Of a DNA stretch of 53,053 nucleotides, positions 7,974 to 15,501 are shown one piece after another (the stretch's first letter is position 1; each line of letters opens with the position of its first letter). Below the pieces are notes generated by a model, which worked only from the letters and a program-made list of their open reading frames with translations, was not told where the DNA came from and ran no database searches. The stretch is from a virus. The stretch spans positions 1 through 53,053 of the IMG/VR virus record IMGVR_UViG_3300006919_000073. The stretch is one strand, 5' to 3'. Both the position numbers and the translations under genes were made by a program.

Positions 7974-8652
7974 ACCACAGAAAATCAAAGCGGCACAATC
8001 GCCGCAGCGCTTGTTTATCTATGGCAAGCCGAAGGTGGGTAAGACTAGTGCTGTAGCACAGTTACCCAAGCACTTGATTATCGACACCGAAGTCAAGGGA
8101 AACAATGGAGACCAACTTGTAGGTGGCACGTCATACTGTGACGGTGCTACAAGCGTAGTGGTTGATGGGCTACCTAAGCTCAAGCAATGTTTGGAATACG
8201 TGCAGGAGAACCCGGATGCTTATGATTTCATTGTGCTCGACACCATCGACCACATCGAGGCATGGGTAACAGATACTGTCTGCCGGTCACATAAGGTCAA
8301 GCATATTGGCGATATCCCGCACGGCAAGGGCTGGCATCTGATGCGTAGTCAAGTCATTGCTATCATTGAGCAATTTGCTCGTGCCTCTAAGCACATCATT
8401 ATCGTCGGGCACCAGAAAGATGGGCATGACGAAGAAGGTGTTGAGGTACAGAAAATCAATCTTACCGGTAAGCTGAAGACTCACCTCTGTTCTATCATGG
8501 ATGGTGTGGGCCGTATCGTTCGTGAGGACGACAAGCTTATGATTGATTTCCGAACTGGAGTTAATACTGACGCAGGGTGTCGTATCCCTACCCTTGCTGG
8601 TCAGTTTGTTGAATTGAAGTGGGACACAGTATACCCTGATACTATCAAGTAA
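7966..8652 (+). CDS. Sak4-like RecA-fold ATPase, phage recombinase
   Basis: A 228-aa P-loop NTPase of the AAA_24/Sak4 type. It begins SPQRLFIYG with Walker A GKPKVGKT (about residues 20-27), has Walker B as FIVLDTIDH, and a IIIVGHQKDG strand as the sensor region. Sak4 proteins are single-domain RecA-like proteins that promote single-strand annealing together with a phage SSB. Here an SSB-like gene follows immediately (stop and next ATG overlap by one base), which supports the pairing. It likely acts in recombination-dependent replication with the helicase, RusA-like and exonuclease genes of this operon. Confidence 0.88.
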   Translation: MIEPQKIKAAQSPQRLFIYGKPKVGKTSAVAQLPKHLIIDTEVKGNNGDQLVGGTSYCDGATSVVVDGLPKLKQCLEYVQENPDAYDFIVLDTIDHIEAWVTDTVCRSHKVKHIGDIPHGKGWHLMRSQVIAIIEQFARASKHIIIVGHQKDGHDEEGVEVQKINLTGKLKTHLCSIMDGVGRIVREDDKLMIDFRTGVNTDAGCRIPTLAGQFVELKWDTVYPDTIK

Positions 8653-9278
8653 TGTACGGATTTGATGAACAAACCGGTGCTTCAGAAGGAGGCGCCCGTA
8701 TCCCCGCAGGCATCAACGAAAACGTGAGCCTCAAAGATGTCTTGTTTGAACCTCTTAAGTCGGATGGCACTGGCGACGACGTATTGAAGTTCTTGTTCAG
8801 TGATGCCACTGGTGCATCCTTTACGCATATCGAGTTTCCTATCGATGCGCCACGTCTTACCGAGCTGGCTAAAGGCTGGGGCAAGAGTCAAGCTGAAGCT
8901 GAGACCTACGTCAAGCAACAGTTTGATGCACAAGGTGAGCGTATCAAGCACATCCTTTCATGCTTTATCCCTAAGGACAAGTGTGTCTTCCGTGCTGCTA
9001 ACTTTCAAGAGTTTGCAGAGGGCGTCATCAAAATGCTTGGTGAAGAGTATGTGAATGTACCATGCCGTGTAAAGATTGTCTACAAGAAGAACAGTCAATA
9101 CACGACGTTCCCTAACCGTGCATTCAAGCCGTTCATTCAGCCTATGTCCATGCCCAATCGATTGACCATTGATCCGAAATGGGATATCGTAGAGGCTGCA
9201 CAACCGGACTCGTCTGGTGATGCATGGGCTGCTAGTGAGACTACCAAGCAAGAGACAGCTGACGAAGCTCCCTGGTAA
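8652..9278 (+). CDS. Putative single-stranded DNA-binding protein
   Basis: A 208-aa protein directly after the Sak4-like gene. It has a beta-rich core compatible with an OB fold (VSLKDVLFEPL, VLKFLFSDATG, a late VNVPCRVKIVYKK strand) and an acidic, Ser/Thr-rich C-terminal tail ending in DEAPW. An acidic tail with a terminal aromatic residue is the protein-interaction tip of many SSBs (DDIPF in E. coli, acidic and Phe-ended in T7 gp2.5). Fold and tail are seen in the sequence; the SSB role is inferred from them and from the neighbour. It is joined to the primase by TAATG. Confidence 0.7.
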   Translation: MYGFDEQTGASEGGARIPAGINENVSLKDVLFEPLKSDGTGDDVLKFLFSDATGASFTHIEFPIDAPRLTELAKGWGKSQAEAETYVKQQFDAQGERIKHILSCFIPKDKCVFRAANFQEFAEGVIKMLGEEYVNVPCRVKIVYKKNSQYTTFPNRAFKPFIQPMSMPNRLTIDPKWDIVEAAQPDSSGDAWAASETTKQETADEAPW

Positions 9279-10345
9279 TGTATCAGCTCAAGCCTGACCT
9301 AACTGCAGAATACATCCTCAGTCAATACAGTCAGGAGCAAATCATGGAGCACTACCTCGGTGTGCCCATTAAGCTCCGGTCTAGGTTCCTGTCTCCTCTC
9401 CGTAAGGATACAAACCCGACTTGTGGATTCTTCTACACCAAGGAAGGCTCGCTGATATTCAAGGACTTCGCTGGCTTCTTTAGTGGTGGGTGCTTCAAGG
9501 TTGTCATGCACATGTACAACTGTAGCTTCCATGAGGCACTAGAGATTATAGCCAACGACTTTGGATTGGTGGATGGGGTGCGGGTAGAACGAAAGGACTA
9601 TCCGCATCTCATCACTTTCCAACGCAGAGAGACCATCATAGAGATTAAGCGTCGTTCTTTTACCGACGAGGACAGAGAGTTCTGGACTCAGTTCGGTATT
9701 ACTAAGGCGACGCTTTTACATTTCCATGTACCGCCTCTCGAAGCTGCTTGGCTCAACGGCAAGTGCATCTATTCCTATCGGAAAGGTGACCCTGCCTATG
9801 CATATGACTTTGGAGATGGACAATACAAGATCTATTTCCCGAAGCGTAAGACCAACCGGTTCATGTGCAACTGCAGCATTGTCCAAGGTTATCAGGTACC
9901 CCGTGACCTTAGTGACGGGGTCGTCATTACCAAGAGTATGAAGGACGTCATGGTTCTTCATGAGTTTGGTATCACAGCTTTCGCACCGCAATCCGAGACC
10001 GTCTACCCAGACGACGAGTGGGTTGCCGGTTTGCTTGAAGAAGCACCCGTGGTAGTAAGTCTATACGACTTTGACCGAGCCGGTGTAACTATGGCAAACT
10101 ACATGCGAAAGCGGTATGGCATTGAGCCTCTGTTCTTTACCAACGGACGGTTCGGTTCTAAAGACTATCAAGCCAAAGATATCAGTGACCTAGTAGAGCG
10201 ATGGGGTAAGGATAAAGTATCTGAACTTGTATCTTTAGCGTATGGCGCATATCGCAACGGTCATCGTACCAGAGTTCATCACCCACGTGAAGATGAGCAA
10301 CCGGCGACGACCAACCTACTACACAGAGAAGGATCGTATTCCTAA
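9278..10345 (+). CDS. DnaG-type primase with degenerate zinc finger and Toprim domain
   Basis: A 355-aa primase. Residues ~30-90 resemble the CHC2-type primase N-terminal domain (SPLRKDTNPTCGFFY, then IFKDFAGF), but the ordered Cys/His zinc ligands are absent. The Toprim domain (about 210-290) reads GVVITKSMKDVMVL for motif I, SLYDFDRAG for the DxD motif, and carries a C-terminal mixed helical region. The glutamate usual in motif I is not present (TKSMKD). This lineage of phage primases is, from memory, common in Bacteroidota phages. It should make RNA primers for the PolA-type polymerase with the DnaB-type helicase. The last ~35 codons overlap the RusA-like gene and look less conserved. Confidence 0.88.
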   Translation: MYQLKPDLTAEYILSQYSQEQIMEHYLGVPIKLRSRFLSPLRKDTNPTCGFFYTKEGSLIFKDFAGFFSGGCFKVVMHMYNCSFHEALEIIANDFGLVDGVRVERKDYPHLITFQRRETIIEIKRRSFTDEDREFWTQFGITKATLLHFHVPPLEAAWLNGKCIYSYRKGDPAYAYDFGDGQYKIYFPKRKTNRFMCNCSIVQGYQVPRDLSDGVVITKSMKDVMVLHEFGITAFAPQSETVYPDDEWVAGLLEEAPVVVSLYDFDRAGVTMANYMRKRYGIEPLFFTNGRFGSKDYQAKDISDLVERWGKDKVSELVSLAYGAYRNGHRTRVHHPREDEQPATTNLLHREGSYS

Positions 10346-10832
10346 GAAGTACCAAGATCCTACGTTTCATTTCGATAGAAAGGGACGCCTCTGCACAAAC
10401 GATGGTCAACCGATTATCCGTAATGCACGGAGTGTAAATACTCCCCGCATGAAGAAGATTAACGGGCAGGACTTTTATGCTGGTTCAACCCGGCCAGTCA
10501 TGCGCGTGAAGATTGTCAACGCAATCAAGGATGCTTTCCGCCCTTACCTTAGGAAGGTTCGGAAGATTCCTAAAGACAAGTATCCAATTCAAATTAGCTG
10601 TGCCATGTTTGATGTGCCCGGTAAAGCTGACTGGGACTTAGATAACAAGTGGATCTACCTTAAGGTGTTCCAAGACTTGATTGTCCAGGAGAAGATTATT
10701 CCCGACGACAACATCAAGTACGTTAGCAAAGCCGCGAGCATGGAGTTCTTTCCCGTCGAGAACGAGGAAGACCGTAAGCTCGTCTTTACCATTACATCAG
10801 ACACAAGGAAGCACACGTACTTCTATGTATGA
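10242..10832 (+). CDS. RusA-like Holliday junction resolvase
   Basis: A 196-aa protein (alternative ATG at 10293, 179 aa). The key segment is DWDLDN followed by a helix (KWIYLKVFQDL) and IPDDN, matching the RusA layout D-x-DN then helix then DD, where the aspartates bind Mg2+ for cleavage of four-way junctions. The N-terminal part is basic (MSNRRRPTYY, KKYQDP). RusA cleaves Holliday junctions at the end of phage recombination. At 179-196 aa it is longer than E. coli RusA (120 aa), mainly through the basic N-terminus. It overlaps the primase by 104 bases and the next gene by 4. Confidence 0.82.
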   Translation: MAHIATVIVPEFITHVKMSNRRRPTYYTEKDRIPKKYQDPTFHFDRKGRLCTNDGQPIIRNARSVNTPRMKKINGQDFYAGSTRPVMRVKIVNAIKDAFRPYLRKVRKIPKDKYPIQISCAMFDVPGKADWDLDNKWIYLKVFQDLIVQEKIIPDDNIKYVSKAASMEFFPVENEEDRKLVFTITSDTRKHTYFYV

Positions 10833-11287
10833 TTCATGTAACAGCGAAGGTTGCTGAGGGAGAACTAATCCCTCATGAAGACCTTCAGTTCCGTAACGAG
10901 CTGCGTAAGCTCGAAGGACACGACGTCGAGGTAATAGTCCGTAGCGTTCGTATCCGTAGCAATCCTCAGAACAGATATTACTGGGGTACTCTATTGTATA
11001 TGATTCGAGAAGAACTCGAGTCAGCTGGCTATCAAGCTGGCGACTTGGTCTCTGGTGAGACCGGGAACCTAACACGTGATCTCGTCCACGAAACGATGAA
11101 GGAACTCTTTGCTAAGAAAGAGATTTATCATCCTGAAACTGGGCGCGTGATTGCAACCACTAAGCGGTCTACCCGTGATATGTCGACGAAAGAGTTCAAG
11201 ACCTACATCGACAACATCCGGCAGTGGGCTGTAGAGAATCTGAGTCTGGATGTACCAGACCCAACCCACCTTTATTCCATACAGTAA
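10829..11287 (+). CDS. NinB-like recombination protein
   Basis: A 152-aa protein whose layout matches the phage NinB (Orf/YbcN) family: a short basic strand region with RSNPQNRYYWGTLLYMI, a middle HETMKELFAKKE segment, a STRDMSTKEFKTYID segment, and a helix with IRQWAVENL. Lambda NinB (Orf) binds single-stranded DNA and SSB and can replace RecFOR functions. It is adjacent to the RusA-like resolvase, as in many phage recombination cassettes. Start ATG 10829 overlaps the preceding stop by 4 bases (ATGA type). Confidence 0.85.
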   Translation: MIHVTAKVAEGELIPHEDLQFRNELRKLEGHDVEVIVRSVRIRSNPQNRYYWGTLLYMIREELESAGYQAGDLVSGETGNLTRDLVHETMKELFAKKEIYHPETGRVIATTKRSTRDMSTKEFKTYIDNIRQWAVENLSLDVPDPTHLYSIQ

Positions 11288-11496
11288 TGGGCAAATTGAA
11301 AGAGTACTACCACGATGAAATTAACCGTGGTATGGAGGGCGAAGACAAAGACTACGCCATCGCAAACATGATGCAAATCCAAGGAGCTACAGCCGATTGG
11401 ATGGCAGGGCGGATGACGACCGCCAATTGGGTTAAGACTGTTGTACGCGAAGTAACTGACTTCGAAAACCGGCACGACCCATGTCTACCGAAGTAA
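11287..11496 (+). CDS. 69-aa hypothetical protein
   Basis: The start at ATG 11287 shares one base with the previous stop (TAATG); a longer frame from 11224 would lie inside the NinB-like gene. The product is acidic and helical (KEYYHDEINRGM, then ATADWMAGRMTTANWVKTVVREV), with no cysteine pattern or membrane segment. No family recognised. It overlaps the amidoligase start by 16 bases. Confidence 0.65.
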   Translation: MGKLKEYYHDEINRGMEGEDKDYAIANMMQIQGATADWMAGRMTTANWVKTVVREVTDFENRHDPCLPK

Positions 11497-12434
11497 ACCG
11501 ACAGGAGCTGTACAACGCACTTAGAGAAGACGCTCCCTATACACGCGGTATGCTATACGGATACCACAGCATGAGTGCGCTGTGGGATTGCGGTACTAAT
11601 ACGACTTATCGATTTGGTATTGAGGCAGAGAAAGAAGACCATGAGGGGTGTGCAGTAGCATGCTGGTATCAAGGAGACCGTGAAGACCTGCTACCTCATA
11701 AGTGGAGAGCAGAACGTGACGGTTCACTAGGGCATAATGGGTTCGAGCTTATCAGCCCGGTATACAATCTCAAGTCTAACAAGTGGTTGACTGATTTGTC
11801 AAACCCTGTTTTGAACTACCTCATCCACTCTGACACAAGCTATCGCTGTGGTGGACACATCACTATCTCTGTATCAGGTAAGGACCAGCAATGGTACACT
11901 GATAAGGCTGCTCAGATTATCCCTCTCCTGTATGCTCTGTATCCTAAGCGTGCCAAGCGCCGTGGGTATGCTCGTTTCTACAAGAAGGGTGACTACCACG
12001 ATAGATACAATGCTATCAATCTAGGTAGTACAGGGCGTATGGAGATACGCATCTTCGCCGGCATCAAACACCTCAAGCAATTGGAGTGGCGCATCAAGCT
12101 CCTGCAGATTCTGTTTACAACGGACAAGTATGAAGACCTCAAGTTCGATACTATCTACAAGGATCTAATGCACATAGGTGGCGGTATCGGTAAGCATATC
12201 TACGACCTGTACGGTAAGAAGTACGGAGAGAAAGTGATGCTAGCCAGTGCGTATGCCAAAGCATTCGAAGATCAGCGTATTGAATGGAGCACCTACAGCA
12301 AGGTGCACCGCCTTATTCCAACCGGGGTACGGAACCAGATGATTGTCCAGCCCAACCCTACTGTTAAGTCTAACTCTCAACAACTCACTCTCGATGTGTG
12401 TGATTATAGTCAAGAAGCAACACGGGAAGCTTGA
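11481..12434 (+). CDS. Amidoligase-type enzyme (glutamine-synthetase-fold COOH-NH2 ligase)
   Basis: A 317-aa protein with the signature order of the amidoligase_2 family: FGIEAE (E48, E50), a variable region, ERDGSLGHNGFELISP (E89), CGGHITIS (H126), and ACGNLG-like NAINLGSTGRMEIRIF with E188 and R190. In the glutamine synthetase fold these acids and the His bind Mg-ATP, and the Arg contacts phosphate. Family members join a carboxylate to an amine, and several are proposed to add amino acids to peptides or peptidoglycan. Its neighbour, overlapping by 41 bases, encodes a class II glutamine amidotransferase fused to a gamma-glutamylcyclotransferase, so the two likely act in one pathway. The substrate is unknown. 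Confidence 0.85.
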   Translation: MSTEVNRQELYNALREDAPYTRGMLYGYHSMSALWDCGTNTTYRFGIEAEKEDHEGCAVACWYQGDREDLLPHKWRAERDGSLGHNGFELISPVYNLKSNKWLTDLSNPVLNYLIHSDTSYRCGGHITISVSGKDQQWYTDKAAQIIPLLYALYPKRAKRRGYARFYKKGDYHDRYNAINLGSTGRMEIRIFAGIKHLKQLEWRIKLLQILFTTDKYEDLKFDTIYKDLMHIGGGIGKHIYDLYGKKYGEKVMLASAYAKAFEDQRIEWSTYSKVHRLIPTGVRNQMIVQPNPTVKSNSQQLTLDVCDYSQEATREA

Positions 12435-13446
12435 TCCCTCTATCGCAGCTCAAGCACTTGCATACAACCCTCACGGATTCGGTATCCAAACGCTAGACGA
12501 CGGAACCGTATACCGCACCATGGACATCCGTGAAGCTCAGGACTGGCTACAGTCTGAGCGTCCATACATTTTCCACGCTCGCCTGACTACAGTCGGTGAA
12601 ACCAACCTGGAGAATACTCACCCAGTTCGAGTCAACGAACACAACTGGCTCTTCCACAACGGAACTGTAGCAACTCCTCATACATGGGATACCAAAAAGT
12701 CTGACACACGCTTTGTCGCAGAGACTTTGCGTAAGACTCCGTGGCAATCATGGAAGGATATTCTTTCTCTTACTGACAGCCGGTTCGTGTACACTCGTGA
12801 ATCTAAAGCTGGTAAGTGGTACGTCAATCGTGTAGGAAACTGGCACGAAAGAGACGGCGTATTCTACAGCAAGCCTAATGTGCTAGACAAACCTCATCTC
12901 GTTGCAGTGTACGGCACTTTGCGAAAAGGCTTTGGCAACCACGGCCTGCTGCAGTCTGCCGGTCTTCTTGGAGCTGGTAACACAGTAGACCAATACGCTA
13001 TGGTCTGTGAAGGCATCCCGTATGTCGGATCGGAAGTTCGTCAAGATGGGCACAACATTGCAGTAGAAGTGTACGCTGTTGATGATGAGACCATCCTACG
13101 CCTGGATGATTTGGAACGTCACCCAGAATGGTACACTCGCAAAGAGGTGCCCATTACTTTGGACAACGGTATGACTGTCAATGCTTGGTTGTACTTCAAC
13201 GATACCGTTAACTACGAAGGTGTTCAGTTCTATAAAGACTTCGAACACTACCGTACCCCTGTAGGGCGTACCATGTACCGACCTACAATCTTTGACGAAA
13301 TCGAGGAGATTGATGGTCCAGACTTTGGCTACGACTTTCTATGGGACGAGAACGAGAAGATGTGGTTCAACCTAACTACGGAGCAGTATCTTACTGACGC
13401 GGAGTACAAGGAGATGACCAACGCACAACTGAGCTTATTTACATGA
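12394..13446 (+). CDS. Class II glutamine amidotransferase fused to gamma-glutamylcyclotransferase
   Basis: A 350-aa two-domain protein. The ATG at 12394 is chosen because it places Cys at position 2 (MCVIIVKK), the Ntn nucleophile of class II amidotransferases; an upstream in-frame start would bury it. Residues 1-165 carry HARLTTVGETNLENTHP and LFHNGTV, typical of this domain. Residues ~168-290 form a GGCT/AIG2-type domain: VYGTLRKG (around Y172), a GIPYVG turn, and LDDLERHPEWYTRKEV. About 60 further residues are unassigned. The first domain would release ammonia from glutamine or open an amide; the second cyclises gamma-glutamyl groups. With the adjacent amidoligase it suggests make-and-break chemistry on gamma-glutamyl peptides. 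Confidence 0.9.
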   Translation: MCVIIVKKQHGKLDPSIAAQALAYNPHGFGIQTLDDGTVYRTMDIREAQDWLQSERPYIFHARLTTVGETNLENTHPVRVNEHNWLFHNGTVATPHTWDTKKSDTRFVAETLRKTPWQSWKDILSLTDSRFVYTRESKAGKWYVNRVGNWHERDGVFYSKPNVLDKPHLVAVYGTLRKGFGNHGLLQSAGLLGAGNTVDQYAMVCEGIPYVGSEVRQDGHNIAVEVYAVDDETILRLDDLERHPEWYTRKEVPITLDNGMTVNAWLYFNDTVNYEGVQFYKDFEHYRTPVGRTMYRPTIFDEIEEIDGPDFGYDFLWDENEKMWFNLTTEQYLTDAEYKEMTNAQLSLFT

Positions 13447-14459
13447 ACTACTTCGATATCAAAGCTGTAAGCAACAGCTCACTGTCGTACATCAATCCGG
13501 AGAGCGGGGGTAATCCCCGCCTCTTCCGGAAATTTCTCGATGGTCAACTAGATGAAACCACCTCCAAATCTTTTGAGATTGGAACGCTGATTCACGAAGA
13601 GCTGCTCGAGCCTGGTAAGCTGGACATCGTACCTTCAGATACTCCCGGACCAAAGACACAAGATATTATCGATGCTCTTTGGGACAGGCTGTATGCTAAC
13701 GTAGACGAGACTGGCATTATTGAACTGGAGTTAGACTCACTGTCTCCTGAGACGTGGGAAGCAGTTATTCCTGCAGACTTTTACCCGAAGTACACTCTAC
13801 AGACTAAGATCAATAGAGTTGTCCGTGAGGGTGGGATGTATTGGAAAGCCCTGTACAGCACCCAAGGCAAGAAGATTGTTGACCCCGCTACCTACCATAT
13901 CGTTCAAGGCTGTATCGAGTCTATCAAGCTCAATGAAGTGGCAGACCAACTCATCTGCAAAGATGGGTTTGGTCATGCCGATGAAGCCATGGCAGAGACA
14001 GAGATTACCTTTGACTTGCCTTGGGAAGCTGAGAATGAGATGGAGGTTACAATCCCTATCAAGGCTAAGATTGACCGCATCCTTATGAATCATAAGGAGA
14101 AGACAATCACGCTGGTCGATCTTAAGACGACAGCAAAACCTTTGGGACGCTTCGAAGAGACTCTCGCTATCTATCGCTACTACCGGCAGCTAGCTTGGTA
14201 TCGCATGTGTTTGCAGACTGCATACCCGGACTATCAAGTAACGGATTGCTACATCGTCACAGTGCAAACCAACAAAGAGTATCCAGCAGAAGCATTCAAG
14301 ATTGACGAAAGCTATCTGCGTCAGGGTGTCCTTGAATACGAAGCACTACTCGACCGTATTGCATTTCACATGAGCCGCAACAACTGGGGTAACTCTATGG
14401 AGACTCAGATGGGGCTTGTACAAAACCTAGTGTTACCAGATGATCCTACCAACGTATGA
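13443..14459 (+). CDS. PD-(D/E)XK exonuclease, RecB/Cas4-type
   Basis: A 338-aa nuclease. It opens with SNSSLSYI and FEIGTLIHE (H51), the N-terminal signature of phage RecE- and RecB-like exonucleases. The catalytic core follows: E185 region, D211 in IKAKIDRIL, and DLKTT with D226 and K228 as the D-x-K motif, then a YRQLAWYR helix (Q-xxx-Y motif). Such enzymes resect dsDNA ends to give single strands for annealing, here presumably by the Sak4-like recombinase and SSB. No cysteine cluster for an iron-sulfur site is seen, unlike Cas4. It starts 4 bases inside the preceding gene and overlaps ung by 20 bases. Confidence 0.87.
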   Translation: MNYFDIKAVSNSSLSYINPESGGNPRLFRKFLDGQLDETTSKSFEIGTLIHEELLEPGKLDIVPSDTPGPKTQDIIDALWDRLYANVDETGIIELELDSLSPETWEAVIPADFYPKYTLQTKINRVVREGGMYWKALYSTQGKKIVDPATYHIVQGCIESIKLNEVADQLICKDGFGHADEAMAETEITFDLPWEAENEMEVTIPIKAKIDRILMNHKEKTITLVDLKTTAKPLGRFEETLAIYRYYRQLAWYRMCLQTAYPDYQVTDCYIVTVQTNKEYPAEAFKIDESYLRQGVLEYEALLDRIAFHMSRNNWGNSMETQMGLVQNLVLPDDPTNV

Positions 14460-15129
14460 CCACGTTGTAGGAGCTGATTGGGCAAAGCATCTCGATGCTG
14501 AGTTCAAGTCGAAGTATATGCAGGATCTCAAGGAAAAGCTTGAGGTCTGCTATACTTACGGCACAGTTTATCCTGCACGTAAGAATATTTTTAGAGCTTT
14601 CAGGGATACCCCTCTCCTGGATGCCCGCGTACTCATCCTCGGCCAAGACCCATACCATGACGGTGTGGCAACCGGCCTTGCGTTTGATGTAGGCGATAGT
14701 CCCAAGATCAATCCGTCTTTGAGAAATATCCAAAAGGAAATCAAAGGCAGCGTTGGTCCCCTGAAGAAGGAGGGCGGCAACCTTAGCCATTGGGCTGAGC
14801 AAGGCGTCCTCTTGTTGAACACCATCCTTACCGTAGATAAAGGCAAAGCCAAGTCACACCACGGTTGGGGATGGGAGAAGTTTATTGCTGCAAGTCTTAA
14901 TGCACTCAACTACCGTGGCACCACTGATCCTTTGGTCATTATGCTATGGGGTAAAGCTGCACAAGAGTATGAGCGCTTCTTTACTATGCCCAATCAGCTA
15001 GTGTTGAAAGCCCCGCATCCTGCTGCCGAAGGGTATGCAGGAGGCAAGGCTGGGTATTTTGGATGCGGTCATTTTGCTAAGGCAAATAACTTCCTAGTAC
15101 AACATGGTTCCGCTGCTATTGAGTGGTAA
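14440..15129 (+). CDS. ung: Uracil-DNA glycosylase, family 1
   Basis: A 229-aa protein, about the length of E. coli Ung. Motif I is GQDPYH (68-73, D70 activates water), followed by GLAFDV, the LLLNTILTV strand (N127) and APHP with the catalytic His at 193. The segment after HP is unusual: typical Ung has HPSPLS then RGFFGC, whereas here HP is followed by AAEGYAGGKAGYFGC. The leucine that wedges into DNA in E. coli Ung (Leu191) is therefore replaced and the loop is longer. Ung genes are frequent in crAss-like phages. It excises uracil from DNA and is the last gene of the early operon before the tRNA. Confidence 0.93.
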   Translation: MILPTYDHVVGADWAKHLDAEFKSKYMQDLKEKLEVCYTYGTVYPARKNIFRAFRDTPLLDARVLILGQDPYHDGVATGLAFDVGDSPKINPSLRNIQKEIKGSVGPLKKEGGNLSHWAEQGVLLLNTILTVDKGKAKSHHGWGWEKFIAASLNALNYRGTTDPLVIMLWGKAAQEYERFFTMPNQLVLKAPHPAAEGYAGGKAGYFGCGHFAKANNFLVQHGSAAIEW

Positions 15130-15136
15130 CCTGGTT

Positions 15137-15222
15137 GGCTGAGTGATGGAATTGGTAGACATGACAGACTTAAACTCTGTTGGGCAGCATTGCCCGTGCG
15201 GGTTCGAATCCCGCCTCAGCTA
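15137..15222 (+). tRNA. tRNA-Leu, anticodon UAA
   Basis: An 86-nt tRNA with a long variable arm. The acceptor is GGCTGAG pairing with CTCAGCT (15215-15221), the first pair being G-U. The anticodon stem ACAGA/TCTGT encloses loop CTTAAAC, giving anticodon TAA. The variable stem is GGGCA/TGCCC, and the T arm is GCGGG, TTCGAAT, CCCGC. Discriminator base A is at 15222. CCA is not encoded. Leu identity follows from the anticodon, long variable arm and A73. It lies 7 bases after ung. Confidence 0.95.
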
Positions 15223-15234
15223 CAATCTTTTAGT

Positions 15235-15242
15235 TATATTTG
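15235..15242 (+). promoter_or_regulatory. Possible Bacteroidota -7 promoter element (TATATTTG)
   Basis: TATATTTG matches the TAnnTTTG -7 consensus of Bacteroidota sigma factor promoters. It sits 4 bases before the ATG at 15247, which would make the transcript nearly leaderless. A clear -33 element is not visible, as that position falls in the tRNA acceptor. If real it would give the signalling cassette its own transcript. Confidence 0.35.
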
Positions 15243-15246
15243 TCGC

Positions 15247-15381
15247 ATGGCCCGCGTCAAAGAAACAATCAAGTTAGAGAAGGCGTCAGTATCCCGACCA
15301 GGGGTACATGCCAAGACGAAGACATCCGTCAACAAGCAATCTAAGCTGTACAAAAAGAAATACAGGGGACAGGGCCGATAA
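15247..15381 (+). CDS. 44-aa basic protein
   Basis: Starts at ATG 15247 (a longer frame would begin inside the tRNA). The product is very basic, with VHAKTKTSVNKQSKLYKKKYRGQG at its C-terminus. I recall similar small proteins with a K-x-YKKKYRGQG ending in many marine and Bacteroidota phages, of unknown function. It could bind nucleic acid. It follows the tRNA and the possible promoter. Confidence 0.75.
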   Translation: MARVKETIKLEKASVSRPGVHAKTKTSVNKQSKLYKKKYRGQGR

Positions 15382-15390
15382 CTACCTGTC

Positions 15391-15501
15391 ATGCACCCCT
15401 ACGAAGTATTCGACACACCTGAGTTCAAAGCCTTGTCTTGGTACAAGCGCTTTGGCTACCGGCTACGCGTTGCATTCTTCGAGTTTATTTCTATGTACTA
15501 A
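15391..15501 (+). CDS. 36-aa hypothetical microprotein
   Basis: A very short frame from ATG 15391 to TAA 15499-15501, rich in aromatic residues (WYKRFGYRLRVAFFEF). Its stop overlaps the ATG of the next small gene (TAATG), a coupling used throughout this genome, which is the main reason to accept it. It could be an amphipathic or peripheral membrane peptide. No family recognised. Confidence 0.5.
   Translation: MHPYEVFDTPEFKALSWYKRFGYRLRVAFFEFISMY

Noticed and set aside
15190-15246. Upstream extension of the 44-aa basic gene
   Set aside because: It would begin within the tRNA-Leu variable arm. The ATG at 15247 gives the recognisable small protein.
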